Origin: Lachnospiraceae bacterium UBA1729
GTDB lineage: Bacteria > Bacillota > Clostridia > Lachnospirales > Lachnospiraceae
Length of the DNA stretch: 13,676 nt
Direction: 5' to 3'
NCBI GenBank assembly: GCA_002315945.1
Contig: DCIJ01000024.1
Span: 1 to 13,676, forward strand
Shown here: piece by piece, positions 5,634-13,676 of the stretch
How the letters are laid out: each line of letters starts with the position of its first letter
Numbering within the stretch: the stretch's first letter is position 1
Position numbers and translations under genes: made by a program
Notes under the pieces: generated by a model
Databases searched by the model: none
Told to the model about the DNA's origin: nothing
What the model saw: only the letters and a program-made list of their open reading frames with translations

Positions 5634-8477
5634 CTACTTTTCAAGCGCGTTTGATATTGCTGTGAGTGCTTTCATAGCAATGCCAAACAGTTCCTTACTG
5701 CTGGTTTCTGATATTTCACTATTATTAGTATTTACTGGAGCTGTTGCATAGCTCTTATTCCATCCAGCATATATTCCCTGGCAGGAATAACCCTTCTCCA
5801 GCATTGCGTTTTCTACCTGAGAACTAATTTCATCTATTATATCGGATGAATTTTTTCTTTCATAAACCATTGATCCAGAAATTTTTTCACCTTTAACCAG
5901 TAGATTAAGTGACATTTTCCCTATCACCTGTGTATCCATTGAAATATCGATGGCTCCCTTATCATTTTCAGAGTTTTTCAGGGTCAGATGTACATTACTA
6001 ATCTCATCACCTATTTTTACCGGAATATTATAACTATTTTGCTTCACCTGAGAGATACAAAATCCCAGCTGTTTATATATGAGTCCCGCCATTCTGGTAT
6101 CCAGCAATGAGAGATTATCCTTTGTATTTAGTGTACTGTTTATCTTTTCCTTCGCTATATTGATAAAGTCCTCATATCGAACAGCTGGCTGCTCATCAGT
6201 TTCTTCTGAAAATAGCTGCCTTGCCTCATCTTCTAAAGCTTCCTGATTATCTTTTGTATTTAGTTCTCTAATTCTTTCATATAATTTGGAAGAATTTTTC
6301 CAGAAATCTGAAATTGCCTGCAAATTCCCTATAGTTGCCCCTGTATCTAATACCTGTAGCACCTCTGTAAGCTGTGACTGAGAGATAGGCATACTCTCCG
6401 CTTCACTGACAAATACCTCTTTTAGATATTTTCCATAACTGTCTTCTCCTGACTGCACAGCTTCTCTTTCAAGTTGGGCCACCTTCTCATCCATCTGGAT
6501 TTCTAAAGCCTTCAGGCGCTGTTTTATATATGCAGAATTTATCTGATCATCTATGCTGTTTTCCTTATTTGTTCTGACACTTATTTTGTCATCGTCACCG
6601 ATTTTTACATCCCGGGAATTATATTTTTTACTTCTATAGGCATGCAGAAGATTATCAAAATTAATTTCCGCTCCCTGATTTATCAGGCTTCCAAGAATTG
6701 CACCATCACTTTTCTCAATCTGGCGTATTAATCTGAAAATACCAATATACGACTGCTTCTCATCCTCAGAAATTTCCTTGTTTTTCTCCAATGCATAGAG
6801 GTACTCACTGTACTTTTTTTGTTCCTCCTCGGGACTGCTGTCTTTTGACTCAAGATATTCCTCAATCTCCTTCATTGAAACTTCCAAAGGGTTAATATTA
6901 TCCCTTATCATTCCAAGGACTTTTCCTGGTTTCATTTCAGAGACAATATTTCGCAGAGAAATATCTGCCAACTTAATTTCTTCAATGCTTTCCTGTGTAA
7001 TTTCCATGGAATTATATCCCAATGCTCTGATAGCTCTCAGATTATCCTCGCTTGCTTCCAGTCCCATATCATTAAGAATTGCTTCTGCATTTTGAAATGC
7101 CTTACCAATCCTGTCGCCAAGGTCATACCTCGGCTTAGTCATAAGGGTTTCATACTGTTCATTGGCCTGCGTTAGTTTTGCACGGGTTATTTCACCTGCC
7201 TCAACTATTTCTTCAGGAGTCAGGTTCGATAAGTCCGCGGATATTCCCGGAATAGTATCAAGGGGGATGCTTCTTATTTTTGTAAAGGCATCATTTGCTG
7301 ATTCATACTGATGCAAAAGTTCAACAGCGTCCTCAGGTCTGTCAGCAAATAATGATTTTGCAATTTCTTCTTCAGCCTGCTTAAGCTTGTCTACCAGATC
7401 CTCCAGATTCGATGTATCAACTGCCACATTACTTTCAATCAGTTTTTTGTTGGCATCAATGGTCATGATCAGACGGGTTTCTTCAAGTATTCTTTTGTCT
7501 TTTATTTCAAAAAACAGTTTTTGCGCTTTGTCCCAACTGGTTTCAGTAACTAAAGGATTGGCATCCTTCACATTTTTTCCCTCAGCCACAGCTACTGCTG
7601 CCAGATTAATTACAGTATCTTTAGACAGAGGTAGCACAATATCTTTTATTTCCTTTACCTTATGCAGAGTTTCTTCCGTTACAGGCAATCCATTAGATAG
7701 TAACTCCCTTGCAATTTCAAGTGCCTCTTTACTATCTTCAATTCCTGCTTCTTTCTGCATTTTATTAATTTCTGGCTGTAAAGAATTTAATATCTCATCC
7801 AGCTTTGCCATGTCAGTAAGAGAATTTACATTACTGTCTCCGACTGTAGATACACTGTACATGGCCAGATACATATTGTGTATACTTGGTTCCATGTTGT
7901 TAGCTATCATGTACATCACTGTTGAACTATCTATTTCTGTAAGCTTTTCAGCCTCATCTATCAAAGTCGATACATCCTTTACAGTATTTTCTGTCAGATT
8001 AACTTCATTCTTTAAAAAATTGTCTTTTAGTGCCATGAATACACCCTGATCACCTGCCAGGTTTTTAAGTGTTTCATCACTAATAGTATCTGTATATCCT
8101 GGAATATATGCTCCGCCCTCCATCATGGCAGATTTGATTCGGTCAATAATTGTTACTGCTTCTTCAGGAGAATACTCACTTACATCAAAACCTTCCTCCC
8201 ACATTTTTGCATAGTCTTTTCCAGAAGTAGTATTTGACATAAGCGTCATAAAATCAAAACTTGCATCCAAATTCTGCGATCCAGCCTTTTTCTGAATATC
8301 CTCCAGGCTCTCTCCTGCTTTTGAATAGGTTCTAAAACTACTGTTCGCTTCCTTTTTACTTGAAAATGCACAGCAAATTCCATTCATTTCCTTTGTAACA
8401 GGATTCGAAGAATCATTATTTTTTTCCGCAGCATTAAGATTTATGTAATTACCACTTGTTTCAAAATTAATTCGCAT
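5634..8477 (-). CDS. Large flagellar-operon repeat protein with FliK-like C-terminus (DUF6240-like)
   Basis: A 947-residue protein with no signal peptide or membrane segment, rich in acidic helices. It resembles the Lachnospiraceae DUF6240 family, recalled from memory; a marker is the stretch LEETRLIMTIDAN (331-343). At least three related helical units are visible: about 160-208 (TENTVKDV ending NMEPSIHNMYLA), 264-310 (TEETLHKV ending NVKDANPL) and 473-533 (SEDNLRAI ending NINPLEVSM). Residues about 817-905 (IPVKIGDEISNVHLTL, VIGKMSLNLLV, then a VENAMLEKGY helix) resemble the hook-length-control domain of FliK. A role as a hook-length or secretion-related factor is therefore possible, but it is inference. 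It is the first gene of the flagellin operon, preceded by a sigma-28-type promoter and an AGAGG ribosome site 5 bases from ATG. The stop codon TAG lies inside the ribosome site of the flagellin gene. Confidence 0.87.
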   Translation of the reverse strand: MRINFETSGNYINLNAAEKNNDSSNPVTKEMNGICCAFSSKKEANSSFRTYSKAGESLEDIQKKAGSQNLDASFDFMTLMSNTTSGKDYAKMWEEGFDVSEYSPEEAVTIIDRIKSAMMEGGAYIPGYTDTISDETLKNLAGDQGVFMALKDNFLKNEVNLTENTVKDVSTLIDEAEKLTEIDSSTVMYMIANNMEPSIHNMYLAMYSVSTVGDSNVNSLTDMAKLDEILNSLQPEINKMQKEAGIEDSKEALEIARELLSNGLPVTEETLHKVKEIKDIVLPLSKDTVINLAAVAVAEGKNVKDANPLVTETSWDKAQKLFFEIKDKRILEETRLIMTIDANKKLIESNVAVDTSNLEDLVDKLKQAEEEIAKSLFADRPEDAVELLHQYESANDAFTKIRSIPLDTIPGISADLSNLTPEEIVEAGEITRAKLTQANEQYETLMTKPRYDLGDRIGKAFQNAEAILNDMGLEASEDNLRAIRALGYNSMEITQESIEEIKLADISLRNIVSEMKPGKVLGMIRDNINPLEVSMKEIEEYLESKDSSPEEEQKKYSEYLYALEKNKEISEDEKQSYIGIFRLIRQIEKSDGAILGSLINQGAEINFDNLLHAYRSKKYNSRDVKIGDDDKISVRTNKENSIDDQINSAYIKQRLKALEIQMDEKVAQLEREAVQSGEDSYGKYLKEVFVSEAESMPISQSQLTEVLQVLDTGATIGNLQAISDFWKNSSKLYERIRELNTKDNQEALEDEARQLFSEETDEQPAVRYEDFINIAKEKINSTLNTKDNLSLLDTRMAGLIYKQLGFCISQVKQNSYNIPVKIGDEISNVHLTLKNSENDKGAIDISMDTQVIGKMSLNLLVKGEKISGSMVYERKNSSDIIDEISSQVENAMLEKGYSCQGIYAGWNKSYATAPVNTNNSEISETSSKELFGIAMKALTAISNALEK

Positions 8478-8523
8478 ATTTTCCTCTGTACAAATGTCAT
8501 CAATATAACTTTATGTATATAGT

Positions 8524-8550
8524 ATTTCGACACTATTTCAGAATTCTTTA
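8524..8550 (-). promoter_or_regulatory. Candidate sigma-28 (SigD/FliA) flagellar promoter
   Basis: Minus strand: TAAA (8550-8547), exactly 15 bases, then GTCGAAAT (8531-8524). The flagellar sigma consensus is TAAA-N15-GCCGATAA/T, so spacing is exact and the -10 matches six of eight. Transcription would start near 8517, giving a leader of about 40 bases to the 947-residue gene. No better sigma-A site is evident in this gap. Confidence 0.6.
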
Positions 8551-8573
8551 AATTTATTACATCAATATACAAT

Positions 8574-8602
8574 AAAAAACCCCACACTATCGTGCGGGGT
8601 TT
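8574..8602 (-). terminator. Intrinsic terminator of glgB
   Basis: On the minus strand CCCCGCAC, loop GATA, GTGTGGGG (8599-8580) forms an 8-bp stem with one G-U pair, followed by six T and ATT. It begins 8 bases after the glgB stop codon and separates glgB from the flagellar operon. Confidence 0.93.
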
Positions 8603-8606
8603 AAAA

Positions 8607-10514
8607 TCAAAATTGAAATACTACTGATGAAAATGGTGGCAAATCAAAGTGTATTGAATAATCTTTGTAATCACATTCAATGGGTTCAGAAACTATAGTT
8701 TCCTTTATCTTGTTTCCATCACCACCAAACTGAACATCATCACTATTAAGTACTAATCTGTAGCTCTTCTTATCAGGAACTCCAACTCTATAATCTTTTC
8801 TGTAAATTGGAGTCATATTCATAATAAACAGAAGCTGCTTCTTGTCAGTTTTACTTTTTCTTATGAAGGCATATGTACTCTGGTCTTTATCGTCGGCCTT
8901 AATCCATTCAAAGCCTTCCCAGCTATTATCAATTTCATACATGCAGGGATATTTTCTGTAGAGGTTTAATAATGCCTCAACATATGTGTGCATTCCTCTG
9001 TTCAGATCCTCCTGTAGTAAGAACCAGTCCAGCTCTCTTTCTTCGCACCACTCTCTTTCCTGGCCAAATTCCTGACCCATAAAGAGAAGCTTTTTACCTT
9101 CATGTCCGAACATATAGGTATATCCTGTACGAAGATTTGCATATTTATCCTTCTTGTATCCTGGCATCTTTTCAACCATGGAACATTTCAAATGAACAAC
9201 CTCATCATGGGATAAGGGAAGGATATAATTTTCGCTGTCATTATAGCTCATGGCAAATGTCATTGCATAATGATTATCTCTTCTAAAATATGGATCCAGT
9301 TTCATGTATTCACAGAAATCATGCATCCAACCCATATTCCATTTGAATGAGAAATATAATCCTCCCTCATCCAAGTCCCCTGTTACCTTAGGCCATGCTG
9401 TTGATTCTTCTGCAATCATAACAACACCAGGGAATGCACCTCTTACAATTGAATTCAAATGTTTGAAAAATTCTATTGCTTCAAGATTTTCATGACCGCC
9501 ATATTTGTTAGCAACCCACTGACCATCCTGTTTGCCGTAATCCAGATAAAGCATGGAAGCCACTGCGTCAACTCGGAGACCATCAATATGGAATTCTTTT
9601 ATCCAGAATAATGCGTTGGCAATGAGGAAATTAGATACCTCGTGCTTTCCATAATTGAAAATCTTGGTACCCCAGTCAGGATGTTCTCCCAACCTGGAAT
9701 CGGGATGTTCAAATACAGCACTTCCGTCAAATTCAGCCAGACCATGGGCATCTTTAGGAAAATGTGCTGGTACCCAGTCCAAAATTACACCAATATTGTG
9801 CTTATGGAAGGTATCTACCATATATTGGAAGTCCTGTGGAGTTCCATATCTGGAGGTAGGTGCATAATATCCTGTAACCTGATATCCCCAGCTTCCATCA
9901 AAAGGATGCTCTGCAATACCCATCAATTCTACATGAGTATACTTCATTTTCTTTGCATATCTTACAAAGGAATCTGCAAACTCTCTATAATTGTAGAATC
10001 CTTCATCCTCTCTGCCAGGATGTCTCATCCATGAACCAATATGGCACTCATAGATTGCCATAGGCTCTTTATTCATATCCTTTGCTGATCTTTCAGACAT
10101 CCATTTTTCATCATGCCATACCATATCTGAAATATCAGTAATAATAGATGCTGTGTTAGGCCTGAGCTCTGCATAGTTTGCAAATGGATCAGCCTTATAC
10201 AGATTTCTTCCATCTGCTGCTTTTATTAAAAATTTATATAATTCGCCTGTGCCAATCCCTGGAACAAATAATCCATATATTCCCATTGGACCAAGCTTAG
10301 TCATCTGATGAGAATACTCATTCCAACCATTAAAGGTACCAACAACATGCACTTCCTGCGCATTCGGTGCCCAAACAGCAAAATACACGCCTTCAACTCC
10401 ATCTTCTACAGAAAGATGAGCTCCCAACTTTTTATATATGTCATAATGAGAGCCTTGCGCGAAAACATATTGATCAGCTTCAGAAATAAAGACCTGTTCT
10501 CTTCTTGCCACCAC
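8607..10514 (-). CDS. glgB: 1,4-alpha-glucan (glycogen) branching enzyme
   Basis: This 635-residue GH13 enzyme cuts an alpha-1,4 glucan chain and rejoins it by an alpha-1,6 bond, making the branches of glycogen in the cytoplasm. An N-terminal CBM48-type domain (about 25-115, with WAPNAQEVHVVGTFNGWN) precedes the catalytic barrel. The GH13 regions are DWVPAHF (246-252), GLRVDAVAS with nucleophile Asp316, IAEEST with acid/base Glu369, and LSHDEVVH with Asp437. A C-terminal beta domain ends in SSVVFQF. Length is normal for the short branching-enzyme type. There are two consecutive GTG codons at 10514 and 10511. AGGAGG lies 4 bases before the first and 7 before the second, so the second GTG may be the real start. 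No other glg genes are in the window. It is a single transcription unit bounded by terminators, with a candidate operator at its promoter. Confidence 0.98.
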   Translation of the reverse strand: MVARREQVFISEADQYVFAQGSHYDIYKKLGAHLSVEDGVEGVYFAVWAPNAQEVHVVGTFNGWNEYSHQMTKLGPMGIYGLFVPGIGTGELYKFLIKAADGRNLYKADPFANYAELRPNTASIITDISDMVWHDEKWMSERSAKDMNKEPMAIYECHIGSWMRHPGREDEGFYNYREFADSFVRYAKKMKYTHVELMGIAEHPFDGSWGYQVTGYYAPTSRYGTPQDFQYMVDTFHKHNIGVILDWVPAHFPKDAHGLAEFDGSAVFEHPDSRLGEHPDWGTKIFNYGKHEVSNFLIANALFWIKEFHIDGLRVDAVASMLYLDYGKQDGQWVANKYGGHENLEAIEFFKHLNSIVRGAFPGVVMIAEESTAWPKVTGDLDEGGLYFSFKWNMGWMHDFCEYMKLDPYFRRDNHYAMTFAMSYNDSENYILPLSHDEVVHLKCSMVEKMPGYKKDKYANLRTGYTYMFGHEGKKLLFMGQEFGQEREWCEERELDWFLLQEDLNRGMHTYVEALLNLYRKYPCMYEIDNSWEGFEWIKADDKDQSTYAFIRKSKTDKKQLLFIMNMTPIYRKDYRVGVPDKKSYRLVLNSDDVQFGGDGNKIKETIVSEPIECDYKDYSIHFDLPPFSSVVFQF

Positions 10515-10544
10515 AATACCTCCTGAATTATTATTACCCCTATA

Positions 10545-10577
10545 TTGTAACCATTATTTTACCACAACGTTGTAACC
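10545..10577 (-). promoter_or_regulatory. Candidate glgB promoter with overlapping operator-like palindrome
   Basis: The minus strand reads TGGTAAAAT (10564-10556), an extended -10 with five of six matches; start near 10549, leader about 35 bases. The 10-bp palindrome ACAACGTTGT (10564-10573) overlaps its upstream edge. GGTTACAA occurs twice, at 10577-10570 and 10552-10545, 25 bases apart, flanking the -10. A CG-centred AACGTT core is typical of LacI-family operators, including those for alpha-glucan genes. No convincing -35 is seen. Binding is inferred. Confidence 0.35.
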
Positions 10578-10597
10578 TTCGCTACTGACCTTTTAAT

Positions 10598-10633
10598 AAA
10601 AAAAGCTATTGGAAACCATTCCAATAGCTTTTT
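10598..10633 (-). terminator. Bidirectional intrinsic terminator after the 990-residue gene
   Basis: A perfect 15-bp stem (10600-10614 with 10619-10633; core GCTATTGGAA) closes a 4-base loop. It is followed by seven T on the minus strand and five T on the plus strand. It lies 45 bases past the stop of the 990-residue gene and upstream of the glgB promoter, so it separates the two units. Confidence 0.92.
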
Positions 10634-10652
10634 ATTACACATCATACAGACT

Positions 10653-10665
10653 CACGCGAAGCGTG
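10653..10665 (-). other. Small hairpin in the 3' untranslated region
   Basis: CACGC-GAA-GCGTG is a perfect 5-bp stem with a 3-base loop between the stop codon of the 990-residue gene and its terminator. The plus strand contains GCGAAGC, known as an exceptionally stable DNA mini-hairpin. There is no T-tract, so it is not a terminator itself. It may protect the mRNA end or be chance. Confidence 0.4.
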
Positions 10666-10677
10666 TAACGTAAAAAT

Positions 10678-13650
10678 TTAATATGCTGCTATATCTTTTT
10701 CTCGGATAATTACCATGTCTTCGTCATCATATCTCTTTCCAAGAAGTGTATCTACGAAATGTGGAATGGTTTTTCTATTAGCCTGTCTAATTGAATCCTC
10801 AACCATATCCTGAACATCTCTGGTAGTAACTGCATGGTCACTGGTCTGTGATTCAGCAATTCTTTCATACAATGCCAATACACCCAACTCATCTATTGAA
10901 TGTTCTCTGGATTCAGCATACTTCTTTGCATATGATACAAGTGCGTCATTATCCAATGCCTCAATATCAACTCTGATATTAAAGAATTTCTCCAGCTCAA
11001 CATTTGAATTAATAAGCTTGTTTACGGCAATCTTTGTATCCTCCAGGATTACAACAACACCGCGCTTCTCAGAGTTCAATGCTTTTAAAAGGTTTCTCAC
11101 AGCATTTTCTCTCATATTACCTGCTTTTTCGATGAGTAACGCTCCATTACTTAACTTATCAAGCAGCTCCTCCATATTCTTTCCATTCATAGAAAGACCG
11201 GTCATTTTTGCAACCTTATTTGAGAAGTTTGCATCTGACATATGCATCTCTTTAAGAAGTGTTTTTGCAAGCTTGCCGGATCCCATTCCCCTGTCACCTG
11301 TAACAATGACATTACCTGTATAGCTTGCCAGACTCATGCTATCAATACAGTTCACTATCTGATCCTTTGTAGCCTTTGTCTGAATGAAGCTTCCAAACAG
11401 CCTCTTCTCATCTGCTGTCATGGCTCTAATTTCTTTTGGTGTTTTAGCTTCTTCTATTTTTTTATCAGCCGCAACTTCTTCTTCAGCTTTATCATTTTCA
11501 TCCAGCTCTTTAACTGTATCAGTACTTTCTTTATCTTCTGTTTCTTCCTCAACCTTGGCAATTTCTTTTTCTTTGCCTTCGTCTTCAGCTTTCTCTTCGA
11601 TAGTCTCTGTACTCTCAGCTTTAATCTCAGCTGTTTTTTCTTCGCTTTCTTTTTCCTCTGCCGGCTCTTCTGCTACAACTATGTTTTCTACTTCATCTGA
11701 TTCAAACTCAGATAAGTCAGCTTCTTTCTTTTCTTTTCTAAGAACTTCCTGGAATGCAGCTTCAGCCTTTTCCTTAGCTTCCATTCTAGCTAAAATTTCA
11801 GCCGCTTCTTTTGCTTTCTGAGCCGCCTCTTCTTCAGCTTTCTGTACCGCTTCCATCTCCTCTTTCTGTCTTCTTGCTTCTGCGGCAAGTCTTTCCTGAG
11901 CCTGACTTGGACTTATTGATCGTTTCTTCTCTTTTGCAATGGCCTTTTCTGCCATCTGTTCAAGTCTATTCAGGAAATCATCCTTTGTTGCTTCGTCAAA
12001 TTCTGCAAACAGATTGTCAGTTGTTCTTTTTAATTTTTCTTTCTGAGCATCTGACCTGTTCTTCTTTGCATTCTCCCACTGAGCATTCCACTCCTTCATC
12101 ATGGTCTCAATATCCATCTGGCCTGTAATCTGTCTTTCGACCATAGGAGAACTTGGCATAACAAGACTAATCTGTCCGTCTGCTTCCTGAGTTAACACTT
12201 CGTCAAACTCTTTTCCTGCAGACTCTTTTGCCATCTGAACTGCCGTAGGAGCTTTGATACCTATTGGAACCAGCTTGTCGGTCTGGTGAATTTTGGGCAT
12301 TTTTCCTGTACTGGACATCTTAACAACCTTAGGTGCTGCCATTGGCGCAAGTTTAGCTGCCTTTTCTTTTACTCTCTCTTCCTCTTTTGCTGCTGGTGAA
12401 GCAGGTACAGGCTCTGTAGCATAATCCTTAAGTGGATACAGTTCCATGTCTTCAGTAAGCATTGATTCTGCTTCCAATGGGATAGGCTCCATCGGTGTTG
12501 GATCAATCGGTGCCGTAGGCTGAAGATTAAACTCTTCAACAACCGGCTCGCCATAAGTGGCATCATTGTACAGTCCATCAATCATTCCCAACTGCTCAGC
12601 AGGAATAGGCTCTGTGTAGATTGGCTGACCATACTCATCCACATAGCCTGTATTCATTGACACCATTCCTGGCGCCACCTCAACCATATCTGGTACTTCG
12701 GAATCTCCATTCATCAGGTTTGAAAGAATCTCTCTGGTAAATTCTCCTGCCTCTTCCTCATATGCATATCCGTTATCAATCTGACCAGTTATCTGGGGAT
12801 TGAGGTTTACTTCTTCTGTATCGACTGCAGGCTGTGGTTCTCCAACCACTTCCATTCCCTGCTCTATATATGGCTGAAGATTCTCTGCCAGCTCACGCTG
12901 AAGATTTATGGTTGCATACTCTCCAACATTAACGGGCTTGACTTCTATATTGATATCATCTTCACTCATCCCCTGAACAATAGTATTCACGGATGGTCTC
13001 TTATTTCCTTTATAATGTCTCTGCTGAGTTTCACTTAATGGCTCATGAAGCATCTTTAACTCCAATGCCTTTGTGACATACTTGCCTTCCTGGAACCATA
13101 CAAACAGCTCATCACATTCCTGAACACATTCCGTAGCAAGTCCAACTCTGTGATACAGATATGCCAATTCATATCCCCATTTTTCAGAGTAATCTCTCTT
13201 TTTTAATTCCTGAAGGACAGCTATCTGCTCTTCCAGACTAACACCCAGGGCAACAAACAGCTTATACTCAAGAATAAACTTGCCATTATCTCTTGGTGCT
13301 ATGTTTACAAACTCGTTATAATACTGTCTTGCGCTGACAACATCTTCACACAAAAGTGACAACTCGCACAGTGCGTATACTATCATTCTTCCCTGTGGGT
13401 GTTTATCATAGGCCAGCAAAAGAACGCCCCTTGCATCCTCGGGACGACGGTTTACTTTATACAGATCACTAATTGTACAAAGCATTGAAATATTTTGTAC
13501 ATTTCTCCAATCTATTGTGTCTGCTATCTTTGCTGCTTCAGCATATCTTTTTCTCTTAATTAGTCTCTGTATTTCATCTGCACAGATTTTATATTCTTTC
13601 TTATCCAAAATCTTTTCCTCTAATTCACTACATATAGTATATAAACCCAC
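10678..13650 (-). CDS. Unknown modular protein: TPR-like N-terminus, disordered linker, coiled coil, degenerate AAA-like ATPase
   Basis: A 990-residue protein I do not recognise by name. Residues 20-205 are helix-turn-helix pairs of TPR character (for example RYAEAAKIAD, RRPEDARGVLLLAY, SARQYYNEFV). Residues 215-460 are acidic and proline-rich, probably disordered. Residues 525-745 are highly charged (Lys/Glu/Ala) and likely coiled coil. Residues 750-990 resemble an AAA-type domain: VIVTGDRGMGSGKLAK (781-796) is P-loop-like but has Leu after the Lys and an altered glycine pattern, VVVILED (865-871) resembles Walker B, and 900-955 looks like the helical lid. There is no signal peptide or membrane segment, so it is probably a cytoplasmic scaffold or regulator. 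The start used is GTG at 13650, which lacks a ribosome site. TTG at 13608 has GAGG 8 bases upstream and is a strong alternative. It ends at a bidirectional terminator before glgB. Confidence 0.85.
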   Translation of the reverse strand: MGLYTICSELEEKILDKKEYKICADEIQRLIKRKRYAEAAKIADTIDWRNVQNISMLCTISDLYKVNRRPEDARGVLLLAYDKHPQGRMIVYALCELSLLCEDVVSARQYYNEFVNIAPRDNGKFILEYKLFVALGVSLEEQIAVLQELKKRDYSEKWGYELAYLYHRVGLATECVQECDELFVWFQEGKYVTKALELKMLHEPLSETQQRHYKGNKRPSVNTIVQGMSEDDINIEVKPVNVGEYATINLQRELAENLQPYIEQGMEVVGEPQPAVDTEEVNLNPQITGQIDNGYAYEEEAGEFTREILSNLMNGDSEVPDMVEVAPGMVSMNTGYVDEYGQPIYTEPIPAEQLGMIDGLYNDATYGEPVVEEFNLQPTAPIDPTPMEPIPLEAESMLTEDMELYPLKDYATEPVPASPAAKEEERVKEKAAKLAPMAAPKVVKMSSTGKMPKIHQTDKLVPIGIKAPTAVQMAKESAGKEFDEVLTQEADGQISLVMPSSPMVERQITGQMDIETMMKEWNAQWENAKKNRSDAQKEKLKRTTDNLFAEFDEATKDDFLNRLEQMAEKAIAKEKKRSISPSQAQERLAAEARRQKEEMEAVQKAEEEAAQKAKEAAEILARMEAKEKAEAAFQEVLRKEKKEADLSEFESDEVENIVVAEEPAEEKESEEKTAEIKAESTETIEEKAEDEGKEKEIAKVEEETEDKESTDTVKELDENDKAEEEVAADKKIEEAKTPKEIRAMTADEKRLFGSFIQTKATKDQIVNCIDSMSLASYTGNVIVTGDRGMGSGKLAKTLLKEMHMSDANFSNKVAKMTGLSMNGKNMEELLDKLSNGALLIEKAGNMRENAVRNLLKALNSEKRGVVVILEDTKIAVNKLINSNVELEKFFNIRVDIEALDNDALVSYAKKYAESREHSIDELGVLALYERIAESQTSDHAVTTRDVQDMVEDSIRQANRKTIPHFVDTLLGKRYDDEDMVIIREKDIAAY

Positions 13651-13656
13651 GTTTCT

Positions 13657-13665
13657 ATTCTACCA
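13657..13665 (-). promoter_or_regulatory. Candidate extended -10 promoter of the 990-residue gene
   Basis: The minus strand reads TGGTAGAAT, a TG-extended -10 with five of six matches to TATAAT. Transcription would begin near 13650, at the GTG start itself, which favours the downstream TTG start at 13608. The -35 region (17-bp spacer) would fall outside the window, so it cannot be judged. Confidence 0.35.
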
Positions 13666-13676
13666 TAGCACTAGTA

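Noticed and set aside
7387..8049. 220-codon open frame on the plus strand
   Set aside because: It lies wholly inside the 947-residue gene, antisense, and its Ser/Phe/Leu-rich, low-complexity product is what the reverse of an acidic, Lys-rich protein gives. No ribosome site or family match.
5634..8477. Flagellar hook-associated protein (FlgK/FliD) as identity of the 947-residue protein
   Set aside because: It lacks the D0 heptad-type terminal helices and terminal motifs of axial proteins; only the FliK-like tail is suggestive.
10598..10633. Perfect inverted repeat considered as a mobile-element end
   Set aside because: Short loop, T-tracts on both sides and position after a stop codon make a bidirectional terminator the simpler reading; no transposase or target duplication is seen.
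11242..11821. Overlapping plus-strand frames encoding Phe- and Ser-rich proteins, superficially membrane-like
   Set aside because: They mirror the Glu/Lys-rich coiled-coil part of the 990-residue gene; composition explains them entirely.

Overview
The window reads as a chromosomal segment of a motile, low-GC Gram-positive anaerobe, most likely a member of the Lachnospiraceae (Butyrivibrio/Roseburia/Lachnospira type). The clues are AT-rich DNA, strong AGGAGG-like ribosome sites, a Gram-positive style glgB, and a large protein resembling the Lachnospiraceae DUF6240 family directly upstream of a flagellin gene. Every convincing gene lies on the minus strand, so transcription runs from high to low coordinates. 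There are eight protein genes and no tRNA, rRNA, CRISPR array or mobile element. The longest gap between genes is 163 bases.

Right part (13650 to 8580): a 990-residue modular protein of unknown function comes first. It has a helical TPR-like N-terminus, a long acidic/proline-rich linker with repeated TGQ-type motifs, a charged coiled coil and a degenerate AAA-like ATPase domain. A strong bidirectional terminator (10598-10633) separates it from glgB, the glycogen branching enzyme. glgB has its own candidate extended -10 promoter overlapped by an AACGTT-centred palindrome, and it ends in a clear intrinsic terminator (8574-8602).

Middle part (8550 to 3800): a flagellar operon preceded by a good sigma-28-type promoter candidate. 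It holds a 947-residue repeat protein with a FliK-like C-terminal region, a 450-residue flagellin with two cysteines, and a FliS-type chaperone. Gaps are only 14 and 2 bases.

Left part (3804 to 1): with no terminator in between, the flagellar genes run into a compact activation module. It consists of a carrier protein (DltC-like), an adenylating enzyme (DltA-like), a fold-type III PLP enzyme of the DAP/ornithine decarboxylase family, and a membrane-anchored SGNH-type protein (DltD/AlgX-like) cut by the window edge. The first three genes are separated by 3 bases or overlap by 4. A second promoter with a perfect extended -10 sits across the fliS stop codon, so the module may be read both with the flagellar genes and on its own.

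The most interesting idea is that the carrier/ligase/PLP/SGNH set is a dlt-like system that makes and exports an amino-acid or similar acyl group. It may decorate flagellin, its glycan or another surface polymer. The sequence shows gene order and motifs only; substrate and acceptor are inferred.
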